NCBI RefSeq assembly: GCF_029227915.1
Contig: NC_079875.1
Span: forward strand, 434,001 to 498,000
DNA from: Hydractinia symbiolongicarpus
Lineage: Eukaryota; Cnidaria; Hydrozoa; Anthoathecata; Hydractiniidae
Direction: 5' to 3'
Length of the DNA stretch: 64,000 nucleotides
Shown here: piece by piece, positions 37,420 through 50,029 of the stretch
Layout of the letters: each line of letters begins with the position of its first letter
How positions within the stretch are numbered: position 1 is the stretch's first letter
Position numbers and translations under genes: made by a program
The notes under the pieces: model-generated
Database searches by the model: none
What the model was told of the DNA's origin: nothing
Seen by the model: only the letters and a program-made list of their open reading frames with translations

Positions 37420-40400
37420 AGGTTTTCGTTTGCCGGCGATTAAACTTCTTTTATTCAGCGTCTCATCAAAAATGAATACATTTTTGAAAACTACAAGTCT
37501 CATGCGATTTAGTGGTGAAAAGATAATTTAAAAAATCGTTCTGGAAATGAGATTACTCACAGGGTACTTTCTTTGTATACATTCGACTATACGGGACAAG
37601 CCCGGGATTTACGGGAAATCGCGGGTTTTCGTTTGCCGGCGATTAAGCCTCTTTCATTAAGCGTCTCAATAAAAATGAAAACATTTTTGAAAACTACAAG
37701 TCTCATGCGTTTTAGTGGTGAAAAAGTAATTTAAAAAATCGTTCGGGAAATGAGTTTACTCCCTGGGTACTTTCTTTGTATACTTTTGACAATACGGGCC
37801 GAGCCGGGGTTTACGGGAAATCGCAGGTTTTTGTTTGCCGGCGATTAAACTTCTTTTATTCAGCGTCTCATCAAAAATTAAAACATTTTTGAAAACAACA
37901 AGTCTCATGCGTTTTAGTGGTGAAAAAGTAATTTAAAAAATCGTTCGGGAAATGAGTTTTCTCCCTGGGTACTTTCTTTGTATACTTTTGACTATACGGG
38001 CCGAGTCCGGGGTTTACGGGAAATGGCGGGTTTTCGTTTGCCGGCGATTAAACTTCTTTTATTCAGCGTCTCATCAAACATGAAAACATTTTTAAAAACT
38101 ACAAGTCTCATGGGCTTTAGTGGTGAAATAATAATTTAAAAAATCGTTCGGCAAATGAGTTTACTCCCTGGGTACTTTCTTTGTATACTTTTGACTATAC
38201 GGGCCGAGTCTGGAATTTACAGGAAATCGCAGGTTTTCGTTTGCCGGCGATTAAACTTCTTTTATTCAGCGTCTCATCAAAAATGAAAACATTTTTGAAA
38301 ACTACAAGTCTCATGCGATTTAGTGGTGAAAGATAATTTAAAAAATCGTTCTGGAAATGAGTTTACTCACAGGGTACTTTCTTTGTATACATTTGACTAT
38401 ACGGGACAAGCCCGGGATTTACGGGAAATCGCAGGTTTTCGTTTGCCGGCAATTAAACCTCTTTCATTAAGCGTCTCATTAAAAATGAAAACATTTTTGA
38501 AAACTACAAGTCTCATGGGCTTTAGTGGTGAAATAATAGTTTAAAAAATCGTTCGGGAAATGAGTTTACTCCCTGGGTACTTTCTTTGTATACTTTGGAC
38601 TATACGGGCCGAGTCTGGGATTTACGAGAAATCTCGGGTTTTCGTTTGCCGGCGATTAAACTTCTTTTATTCAGCGTCTCATCAAAAATGAATACATTTT
38701 TAAAAACTACAAGTCTCATGCGATTTAGTGGTGAAAAGATAATTTAAAAAATCGTTCTGGAAATGAGTTTACTCACAGGGTACTTTCTTTGTATACATTC
38801 GACTATACGGGACAAGCCTGGGATTTACGGGAAATCGCGGGTTTTCGTTTGCCGGCGATTAAGCCTCTTTCATTAAGCGTCTCAATAAAAATGAAAACAT
38901 TTTTGAAAGCTACAAGTCTCATGGGCTTTAGTGGTGAAATAATAATTTAAAAAATCGTTCGGGAAATGAGTTTACTCCCTGGGTACTTTCTTTGTATACT
39001 TTTGACTATACGGGCCGAGTCTGGGATTTACGGGAAATCTCAGGTTTTCGTTTGCCGGCGATTATACCTCTTTCATTAAACGTCCCAATAAAAATGTAAA
39101 CATTTTTAAAAACTACAAGTCTCATGGGCTTTAGTGGTGAAATAATAGTTTAAAAAATCTTTCGGGAAATGAGTTTACTCCCTGGGTACTTTCTTTGTAT
39201 ACTTTGGACTATACGGGCCGAGTCTGGGATTTACGGGAAATCTCGGGTTTTCGTTTGCCGGCGATTAAACTTCTTTTATTCAGCCTCTCATCAAAAATGA
39301 ATACATTTTTGAAAACTACAAGTCTCATGCGATTTAGTGGTGAAAAGATAATTTAAAAAATCGTTCTGGAAATGAGTTTACTCACAGGGTACTTTCTTTG
39401 TTTACATTCGACTACACGGGACAAGCCTGGGATTTACGGGAATTCGCGGGTTTTTGTTTGCCGGCGAATATACCTCTTTCATTAAACGTCCCAATAAAAA
39501 TGAAAACAGTTTTGAAAACTACAAGTCTCATGGGCTTTAGTGGTGAAATAATAGTTCAAAAAATCGTTCGGGAAATGAGTTTACTCCCTGGGTACTTTCT
39601 TTGTATACTTTTGACTATACGGGCCGAGTCTGGGATTTACGGGAAATCTCGGGTTTTCGTTTGCCGGCGATTAAACTTCTTTTATTCAGCGTCTCATCAA
39701 AAATGAATACATTTTTAAAAACTACAAGTCTCATGCGATATAGTGGTGAAAAGATAATTTAAAAAATCGTTCTGGAAATGAGTTTACTCACAGGGTACTT
39801 TCTTTGTTTACATTTGACTATACGGGACAAGCCTGGGATTTACGGGAAATCTCAGGTTTTCGTTTGCCGGCGATTAAACTTCTTTTATTCAGCGTCTCAT
39901 CAAAAATGAATACATTTTTGAAAACTACAAGTCTCATGCGATTTAGTGGTGAAAAGATAATTTAAAAAATCGTTCTGGAAATGAGTTTACTCACAGGGTA
40001 CTTTCTTTGTATACATTCGACTATACGGGACAAGCCCGGGATTTACGGGAAATCGCGGGTTATCGTTTGCCGGTGATTAAGCCTCTTTCATTAAGCGTCT
40101 CAATAAAAATGAAAACATTTTTGAAAACTACAAGTCTCATGGGCTTTAGTGGTGAAATAATAACTTAAAAAATCGTTCGAGAAATGAGTTTACTCCCTGG
40201 GTACTTTCTTTGTATACTTTTGACTATACGGGCCGAGTCTGGGATTTACGGGAAATCTCAGGTTTTCGTTTGCCGGCGATTAAACTTCTTTTATTCAGCG
40301 TCTCATCAAAAATGAATACATTTTTGAAAACTACAACTCTCATACAATTTAGTGGTGAAAAGATAATTTAAAAAATCGTTCTGGAAATGAGTTTACTCAC

Positions 40401-41384
40401 AGGGTACTTTCTTTGTTTACATTCGACTATACGGGACAAGCCTGGGATTTACGGGAAATCTCAGGTTTTCGTTTGCCGGCGATTAAACTTCTTTTATTCA
40501 GCGTCTCATCAAAAATGAATACATTTTTGAAAACTACAAGTCTCATGCGATTTAGTGGTGAAAAGATAATTTAAAAAATCGTTCTGGAAATGAGTTTACT
40601 CACAGGGTACTTTCTTTGTTTACATTCGACTATACGGGACAAGCCTGGGATTTACGGGAAATCGCGGGTTTTCGTTTGCCGGCGAATATACCTCTTTCAT
40701 TAAACGTCCCAATAAAAATGAAAACAGTTTTGAAAACTACAAGTCTCATGGGCTGTAGCGGTGAAATAATAGTTTAAAAAATCGTTCGGGAAATGAGTTT
40801 ATTCCCTGGGTACTTTCTTTGTATACTTTGGACTATACGGGCCGAGTCTGGGATTTACGGGAAATCTCGGGTTTTCGTTTGCCGGCGATTAAACTTCTTT
40901 TACTCAGCGTCTCATCAAAAATGAATACATTTTTGAAAACTACAAGTCTCATGCGATTTAGTGGTGAAAAAATAATTTAAAAAATCGTTCTGGAAAGGAG
41001 TTTACTCACAGGGTACTTTCTTTGTATACATTCGACTATACGGGACAAGCCCGGGATTTACGGGAAATCGCGGGTTTTCGTTTGCCGGCGATTAAGCCTC
41101 TTTCATTAAGCGTCTCAATAAAAATGAAAACATTTTTGAAAACTACAAGTCTCATGCGTTTTAGTGGTGAAAAAGTAATTTAAAAAATCGTTCGGGAAAT
41201 GAGTTCACTCCCTGGGTACTTTCTTTGTATACTTTTGACAATACGGGCCGAGCCGGGGTTTACGGGAAATCGCAGGTTTTCGTTTGCCGGCGATTAAACT
41301 TCTTTTATTCAGCGTCTCATCAAAAATTAAAACATTTTTGAAAACAACAAGTCTCATGCGTTTTAGTGGTGAAAAAGTAATTTA

Positions 41385-42432
41385 GTATAGTATAGTCGAA
41401 TGTATACAAAGAAAGTACCCTGTGAGTAAACTCATTTGCCGAACGATTTTTTAAATTATTATTTCACCACTAAAGCCCATGAGACTTGTAGTTTTTAAAA
41501 AGGTTTTCATGTTTGATGAGACGCTGAATAAAAGAAGTTTAATCGCCGGCAAACGAAAACCCGCCATTTCCCGTAAACCCCGGACTCGGCCCGTATAGTC
41601 AAAAGTATACAAAGAAAGTACCCAGGGAGAAAACTCATTTCCCGAACGATTTTTTAAATTACTTTTTCACCACTAAAACGCATGAGACTTGTTGTTTTCA
41701 AAAATGTTTTAATTTTTGATGAGACGCTGAATAAAAAAAGTTTAATCGCCGGCAAACGAAAACCTGAGATTTCCCGTAAATCCCAGGCTTGTCCCGTATA
41801 GTCGAATGTAAACAAAGAAAGTACCCTGTGAGTAAACTCATTTCCAGAACGATTTTTTAAATTATCTTTTCACCACTAAATCGCATGAGACTTGTAGTTT
41901 TCAAAAATGTATTCATTTTTGATGAGACGCTGAATAAAAGAAGTTTAATCGCCGGCAAACGAAAACCTGAGATTTCCCTTAAATCCCAGACTCGGCCCGT
42001 ATAGTCAAAAGTATACAAAGAAAGTACCCAGGGAGTAAACTCATTTCCCGAACGATTTTTTAAATTATTATTTCACCACTAAAGCCCATGAGACTTGTAG
42101 CTTTCAAAAATGTTTTCATTTTTATTGAGACGCTTAATGAAAGAGGCTTAATCGCCGGCAAACGAAAACCCGCGATTTCCCGTAAATCCCGGCCTTGTCC
42201 CGTATAGTCGAATGTATACAGAGAAAGTACCCTGTGAGTAAACTCATTTCCAGAACGATTTTTTAAATTATTATTTCACCACTAAAGCCCATGAGACTTG
42301 TAGTTTTTAAAAATGTTTTCATGTTTGATGAGACGCTGAATAAAAGAAGTTTAATCGCCGGCAAACGAAAACCCGCCATTTCCCGTAAACCCCGGACTCG
42401 GCCCGTATAGTCAAAAGTATACAAAGAAAGTA
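41385..42432 (-). repeat. Inverted satellite block, copy 2 (about 1.05 kb)
   Basis: Same structure as the block at 35716-36763, displaced by 5669 bp, with the same GTATA duplication at the left junction and the same right junction. I see only two substitutions between the blocks: ATAAAAAAAG at 41731-41740 against ATAAAAGAAG, and TTTCCCTTAAAT near 41974 against TTTCCCGTAAAT. The inversion therefore arose once and was then copied as part of the larger duplication. Confidence 0.94.
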
Positions 42433-42459
42433 TATACTTTTGACTATACGGGCCGAGTC
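42395..42459. repeat. Fold-back hairpin at the right end of inverted block 2
   Basis: A perfect 27-bp inverted repeat, arms 42395-42421 and 42433-42459, with the same 11-base spacer as the first hairpin. To its right the sequence is a TCTGGAATTTACAGG monomer rather than the TCTGGGATTTACGAG monomer that follows hairpin 1. Confidence 0.95.
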
Positions 42460-45400
42460 TGGAATTTACAGGAAATCGCAGGTTTTCGTTTGCCGGCGAT
42501 TAAACTTCTTTTATTCAGCGTCTCATCAAAAATGAAAACATTTTTGAAAACTACAAGTCTCATGCGATTTAGTGGTGAAAGATAATTTAAAAAATCGTTC
42601 TGGAAATGAGTTTACTCACAGGGTACTTTCTTTGTATACATTTGACTATACGGGACAAGCCCGGGATTTACGGGAAATCGCGGGTTTTCGTTTGCCGGCA
42701 ATTAAACCTCTTTCATTAAGCGTCTCATTAAAATTGAAAACATTTTTGAAAACTACAAGTCTCATTCGTTCTAGTGGTGCAGAAATAATTTGAAAAATCG
42801 TTCGGGAAATGAGTTTACTCCCTGGGTACTTTCTTTGTATACTTTCGACTATACGGGACAAGCCTGGGATTTACGGGAAATCGCGGGTTTTCGTTTGCCG
42901 GCGAATATACCTCTTTCATTAAACGTCCCAATAAAAATGAAAACAGTTTTGAAAACTGCAAGTCTCATGGGCTTTAGTGGTGAAATAATAGTTTAAAAAA
43001 TCGTTCGGGAAATGAGTTTACTCCCTGGGTACTTTCTTTGTATACTTTGGACTATACGGGCCGAGTCTGGGATTTACGAGAAATCTCGGGTTTTCGTTTG
43101 CCGGCGAATATACCTCTTTCATTAAACGTCCCAATAAAAATGAAAACAGTTTTGAAAACTACAAGTCTCATGGGCTTTAGTGGTGAAATAATAGTTTAAA
43201 AAATCGTTCGGGAAATGAGTTTACTCCCTTGGTACTTTCTTTGTATACTTTGGACTATACGGGCCGAGTCTGGGATTTACGAGAAATCTCGGGTTTTCGT
43301 TTGCCGGCGATTAAACTTCTTTTATTCAGCGTCTCATCAAAAATGAATACATTTTTAAAAACTACAAGTCTCATGCGATTTAGTGGTGAAAAGATAATTT
43401 AAAAAATCGTTCTGGAAATGAGTTTACTCACAGGGTACTTTCTTTGTATACATTCGACTATACGGGACAAGCCCGGGATTTACGGAAAATCGCGGGTTTT
43501 CGTTTGCCGGCCATTAAGCCTCTTTCATTAAGCGTCTCAATAAAAATGAAAACATTTTTGAAAGCTACAAGTCTCATGGGCTTTAGTGGTGAAATAATAA
43601 TTTAAAAAATCGTTCGGGAAATGAGTTTACTCCCTGGGTACTTTCTTTGTATACTTTTGACTATACGGGCCGAGTCTGGGATTTACGGGAAATCTCAGGT
43701 TTTCGTTTGCCGGCAATTAAACTTCTTTTATTCAGCGTCTCATCAAAAATGAATACATTTTTGAAAACTACAAGTCTCATGCGATTTAGTGGTGAAAAGA
43801 TAATTTAAAAAATCGTTCTGGAAATGAGTTTACTCACAGGGTACTTTCTTTGTTTACATTCGACTATACGGGACAAGCCTGGGATTTACGGGAAATCTCA
43901 GGTTTTCGTTTGCCGGCGATTAAACTTCTTTTATTCAGCGTCTCATCAAAAATGAATACATTTTTGAAAACTACAAGTCTCATGCGATTTAGTGGTGAAA
44001 AGATAAATTAAAAAATCGTTCTGGAAATGAGTTTACTCACAGGGTACTTTCTTTGTTTACATTCGACTATACGGGACAAGCCTGGGATTTACGGGAAATC
44101 GCGGGTTTTCGTTTGCCGGCGATTATACCTCTTTCATTAAACGTCCCAACAAAAATGAAAACAGTTTTGAAAACTACAAGTCTCATGGGCTTTAGTGGTG
44201 AAATAATAGTTTAAAAAATCTTTCGGGAAATGAGTTTACTCCCTGGGTACTTTCTTTGTATACTTTGGACTATACGGGCCGAGTCTGGGATTTACGGGAA
44301 ATCTCGGGTTTTCGTTTGCCGGCGATTAAACTTCTTTTATTCAGCGTCTCATCAAAAATGAATACATTTTTGAAAACTACAAGTCTCATGCGATTTAGTG
44401 GTGAAAAGATAATTTAAAAAATCGTTCTGGAAATGAGTTTACTCACAGGGTACTTTCTTTGAATACATTCGACTATACGGGACAAGCCCGGGATTTAAGG
44501 GAAATCGCAGGTTTTCGTTTGCCGGCTATTATGCCTCTTTCATTAGGCGTCTCAATAAAAATGAAAACATTTTTGTAAACTACAAGTCTCATGGGCTTTA
44601 GTGGTAAAATAATAATTTAAAAAATCGTTCGGGAAATGAGTTTACTCCCTGGGTACTTTCTTTGTATACTTTTGACTATACGGGCCGAGTCTGGGATTTA
44701 CGGGAAATCTCAGGTTTTCGTTTGCCGGCGATTAAACTTCTTTTATTCAGCGTCTCATCAAAAATGAATACATTTTTGAAAACTACAAGTCTCATGCGAT
44801 TTAGTGGTGAAAAGATAATTTAAAAAATCGTTCTGAAAATGAGTTTACTCTCAGGGTACTTTCTTTGTATACATTCGACTATACGGGACAAGCACGGGAT
44901 TTACGGGAAATCGCGGGTTTTCGTTTGCCGGCGATTAAACCTCTTTCATTAAGCGTCTCATTAAAAATGAGAACATTTTTGAAAACTGCAAGTCTCATTC
45001 GTTCTAGTGGTGCAGAAATAATTTGAAAAATCGTTCGGGAAATGAGTTTACTCCCTGGGTACTTTCTTTGTATACTTTTGACTATACGGGCCGGGTCCAG
45101 GAGTTACGGGAAGTCGCGGGTTTTCGTTTGCCGGCGATTAAACTTCTTTTATTCAGCGTCTCATCAAAAATGAAAACATTTTTAAAAACTACAAGTCTCA
45201 TGGGCTTAAGTGGTGAAATAATAATTTAAAAAATCGTTCGGGAAATGAGTTTACTCCCTGGGTACTTTTTTTGTATACTTTTGACTATACGGGCCGTGTC
45301 TGGGATTTACGGGAAATCTAAGGTTTTCGTTTGCCGGCGATTAAACTTTTTTTATTCAGCGTCTCATCAAAAATGAATACATTTTTGAAAACTACAAGTC

Positions 45401-46102
45401 TCATGCGATTTAGTGGTGAAAAGATAATTTAAAAAATCGTTCTGGAAATGAGTTTACTCACAGGGTACTTTCTTTGTATACATTCGACTATACGGGACAA
45501 GCCCGGGATTTACGGGAAATCGCGGGTTTTCGTTTGCCGGCGATTAAGCCTCTTTCATTAAGCGTCTCAATAAAAATGAAAACATTTTTGAAAACTACAA
45601 GTCTCATGGGCTTTAGTGGTGAAATAATAATTTAAAAAATCGTTCGGGAAATGAGTTTACTCCCTGGGTACTTTCTTTGTATACTTTTGACTATACGGGC
45701 CGAGTCTGGGATTTACGGGAAATCTCAGGTTTTCGTTTGCCGGCGATTAAACTTCTTTTATTCAGCGTCTCATCAAAAATGAATACATTTTTGAAAACTA
45801 CAAGTCTCATGCGATTTAGTGGTGAAAAGATAATTTAAAAAATCGTTCTGGAAATGAGTTTACTCACAGGGTACTTTCTTTGTATACATTCGACTATACG
45901 GGACAAGCTCGGGATTTACGGGAAATCGCGGGTTTTCGTTTGCCGGCGATTAAACCTCTTTCATTAAGCGTCTCATTAAAAATAAAAACATTTTTGAAAA
46001 CTGCAAGTCTCATTCGTTCTAGTGGTGCAGAAATAATTTGAAAAATCGTTCGGGAAATGAGTTTACTTCCTGGGTACTTTCTTTTTATACTTTTGACTAT
46101 AC

Positions 46103-46135
46103 GGGCCGGGTCCGGGAGTTACGGGAAGTCGCGGG
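46103..46135 (+). other. Canonical G-quadruplex pattern
   Basis: Five GGG runs with spacers 2, 3, 6 and 7 in the CTTTTTATAC monomer type. The neighbouring monomer at about 45090 has GGGTCCAGGAG and loses the pattern through one base change. Confidence 0.7.
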
Positions 46136-48473
46136 TTTTCATTTGCCGGCGATTAAACTTCTTTTATTCAGCGTCTCATCAAAAATGAAAATATTTTTTA
46201 AAACTACAAGTCTCATGGGCTTTAGTGGTGAAATTATAATTTAAAAAATCGTTCGGGATATGAGTTTACTCCCTGGGTACTTTTTTGTATACTTTTGTCT
46301 TTACAGGCCGAGTCCGGGATTTACAGGAAATCGCAGGTTTTCGTTTGCCGGCGAATAAACTTCTTTTATTCAGCGTCTCATCAAAAATGAAAACATTTTT
46401 GAAAACTACAAGTCTCATGCGTTTTAGTGGTGAAAAAGTAATTTAAAAAATCGTTCGGGAAATGAGTTTACTCCCTGGGTACTTTCTTTGTATACTTTTG
46501 ACTATACGGGCCGAGTCCAGGGTTTACGTGAAATGGCGGGATTTCGTTTGCCGGCGATTAAACTTTTTTTATTCAGAGTCTCATCAAAAATGAAAACATT
46601 TTTAAAAACTACAAGTCTCATGGGCTTTAGCGGTGAAATAATAATTTAAAAAATCGTTCGGGAAATGAGTTTACTCCCTGGGTACTTTCTTTGTATACAT
46701 TTGACTATACGGGACAAGCCCGGAATTTACGGGAAATCGCAGGTTTTCGTTTGCCGGCGATTAAACTTCTTTTATTCAGCGTCTCAACAAAAATGAAAAC
46801 ATTTGTGAAAACTACAAGTCTCATGCGATTTAGTGGTGAAAAGATAATTTAAAAAATCGTTCGGGAAATGAGTTTACTCCCTGGGTACTTTCTTTGTATA
46901 CATTTGACTATACGGGACAAGCCCGGAATTTACGGGAAATCGCAGGTTTTCGTTTGCCGGCGATTAAACTTCTTTTATTCAGCGTCTCAACAAAAATGAA
47001 AACATTTGTGAAAACTACAAGTCTCATGCGATTTAGTGGTGAAAAGATAATTTAAAAAATCGTTCTGGAAATGAGTTTACCCACAGGGTACTTTCTTTGT
47101 ATGCATTCGACTATACGGGACAAGCCCGGGATTTACGGGAAATCGCGGGTTTTCGTTTGCAGGCAATTAAACCTCTTTCATTAGGCGTCTCATTAAAAAT
47201 GAAAACATTTTTGAAAACTACAAGTCTCATTCGTTCTAGTGGTGCAGAAATAATTTGAAAAATCGTTCGGGAAATGAGTTTACTCCCTGGGTACTTTCTT
47301 TGTATACTTTTGACTAGACGGGCCGAGTCCGGGAGTTACGGGAAGTCACGGGTTTTCGTTTGCCGGCGATTAAACTTCTTTTATTCAGCGTCTCATCAAA
47401 AATGAAAGCATTTTTAAAAACTAAAAGTCTCATGGGCTTTAGTGGTGAAATAATAATTTAAAAAATCGTTCGGGAATTGAGTTTACTCCCTTGGTACTTT
47501 TTTTGTATACTTTTGACTTTGCAGGCCGAGTCCGGGATTTACGGGAAATCGCAGGTTTTCGTTTGCCGGCGATTAAACTTCTTTTATTCAGCGTCTCATC
47601 AAAAATGAAAACATTTTTGAAAACTACAAGTCTCATGCGTTTTAGTGGTGTAAAAGTAATTTAAAAAATCGTTCGGGAAATGAGTTTACTCCCTGGGTAC
47701 TTTCTTTGTATACTTTTGACTAGACGGGCCGAGTCCGGGGTTTACGGGAAATGGCGGGTTTTCGTTTGCCGGCCATTAAAATTCTTTTATTCAGCGTCTC
47801 ATCAAAAATGAAACCAAGTTTGAAAACTACAAGTCTCATGCGTTTTAGTGGTGAAAAAATAACTTAAAAAATCGTTCGAGAAATGAGTTTACTCCTTGGG
47901 TACTTTCTTTGTATACTTTTGACTATCCGGGCCAAGCCCGGGATTTACGGGAAATCGCGGGTTTTCGTTTGCCGGCGATTAAACATCTTTTATTCAGCGT
48001 CTCATCAAAAATGAAAACATTTTTGAAAACTACAAGTCTTATGCGTTTTAGTGGTGAAAAAATAATTTAAAAAATCGTTCTGGAAATGAGTTTACTCACA
48101 GGGTACTTTCTTTGTATACATTCGACTATGCGGGCCAAGCCCGGGATTTGCGGGAAATCGCGGGTTTTCGTTTGCCGGCGATTAAACCTCTTTCATTAAG
48201 CGTCTCATCAAAAATGAAAATATTTTTGAAAACTACAAGTCTCATGCGTTTTAGTGGTGAAAAAAAATTTAAAAAATCGTTGGGGAAATGAGTTTACTCC
48301 CTGGGTACTTTCTTTGTATACATTCGACTACACGGGCCAAGCCCGGGTTTTAGTGGAAATCGCTGGTTTTCGTTTGCCGGCGATTAAACTTCTTTTATTC
48401 AGCGTCTCATCAAAAATGAAACCAAGTTTAAAAACTACAAGTCTCATGCGTTTTAGTGGTGAAAAAATTATTT

Positions 48474-48605
48474 AAAAAATCGTTCGGGAAATGAGTTTAC
48501 TCCTTGGGTTAGGGATTAAACTTCTTTTATTCAGCGTCTCATCAAAAATGAAAACATTTTTGAAAACTACAAGTCTCATGCGATTTAGTGGTGAAAAGAT
48601 AATTT
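48474..48605 (+). repeat. Truncated monomer (132 bp), copy 1
   Basis: The AAAAAATCG landmarks are 132 bp apart, so 71 bp are missing. The text runs CCTTGGGTTAGGGATTAAAC: the front of a monomer up to position 36 is joined to position 112, with about four filler bases. The loss removes the dyad, the G-run ladder and GCCGGC, that is, the whole GC-rich core. An identical scar lies at 62203-62334. Confidence 0.92.
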
Positions 48606-50029
48606 AAAAAATCGTTCTGGAAATAAGTTTACTCACAGGGTACTTTCTTTGTATACATTCGACTATACGGGACAAGCCCGGGATTTACGGGAAATCGCGG
48701 GTTTTCGTTTGCCGGCGATTAAACCTCTTTCATTAAGCGTCTCATTAAAAGTGAAAACATTTTGGAAAACTAAAAGTCTTATTCCTTCTAATGGTGCAGA
48801 AATAATTTGAAAAATCGTTCGGGAAATGAGTTTACTCCCTGGTTACTTTTTTTTGTATACTTTTGACTTTACAGGCCGAGTCCGGGATTTACGGGAAATC
48901 GCCGGTTTTCGTTTGCCGGCGATTAAACTTCTTTTATTCAGCGTCTCATCAAAAATAAAAACATTTTTGAAAACTACAAGTCTCATGCGTTTTAGTGGTG
49001 AAAAAGTAATTTAAAAAATCGTTCGGGAAATGAGTTTACTCCCTGGGTACTTTCTTTGTATGCTTTTGACTATACGGGCCGAGTCCGGGGTTTACGGGAA
49101 ATGGCGGGTTTTCGTTTGCCGGCGATTAAACTTCTTTTATTCAGCGTCTCATCAAAAATGAAAACATTTTTAAAAACTACAAGTCTCATGGGCTTTAGTG
49201 GTGAAATAATAATTTAAAAAATCGCTCGGCAAATGCGTTTACTCCCTGGATACTTTCTTTGTATACTTTTGACTATACGGGCCGAGTCTGGGATTTACGG
49301 GAAATCGCAGGTTTTCGTTTGCCGGCGATTAAACTTCTTTATTCAGCGTCTCATCAAAAATAAAAACATTTTTGAAAACTACAAGTCTCATGCGATTTAG
49401 TGGTGAAAAGATAATTTAAAAAATCTTTCTGGAAATGAGTTTACTTACAGGGTACTTTCTTTGTATACATTCGACTATACGGGACAAGCCCGGGATTTAC
49501 GGGAAATCGCGGGTTTTCGTTTGCCGGCGATTAAACCTCTTTCATTAAGCGTCTCATTAAAAATGAAAACATTTTGGAAAACTACAAGTCTCATTCGTTC
49601 CAGTGGTGCAGAAATAATTTGAAAAATCGTTCGGGAAATGAGTTTACTCCCTGGGTACTTTCTTTTTATACTTTTGACTATACGGGCCGAGTCCGGGAGT
49701 TACGGGAAGTCGCGGGTTTTCGTTTGCCGGCGATTAAACTTCTTTTATTCAGCGTCTCATCAAAAATGAAAACATCTTTAGAAACTACAAGTCTCATGGG
49801 CTTTAGTGGTGAAATAATAACTTAAAAAATCGTTCGGGAAATGAGTTTACTCCATGGGTACTTTTTTGTATACTTTTGACTTTACAGGCCGAGTCCGGGA
49901 TTTACGGGAAATCGCAGGTTTTCGTTTACCGGTGATTAAACTTCTTTTATTCAGCGTCTCATCAAAAATGAAAACATTTTTAAAAACTACAAGTCTCATG
50001 CGTTTTAGTGGTGAAAAAGTAACTTAAAA

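Larger units (their letters stand above)
37420..42464 (+). repeat. Segmental duplication, copy 2 (about 5.0 kb)
   Basis: Copy of 31350-36795, shorter by two monomers missing at about 40.0 kb. It carries the same private variants, including GACAATACGG, CATGGGCTGTAGCGG near 40747 (compare 35084), TTTTACTCAGCG near 40896 (compare 35227), and its own copy of the inverted block. The left edge is close to 37420; upstream of it the two copies have different monomers. Confidence 0.85.

Noticed and set aside
48505-48515. GGGTTAGGG, like a telomere repeat
   Set aside because: It is a single instance made by the deletion junction of a truncated monomer, repeated only because that monomer was duplicated at 62.2 kb.
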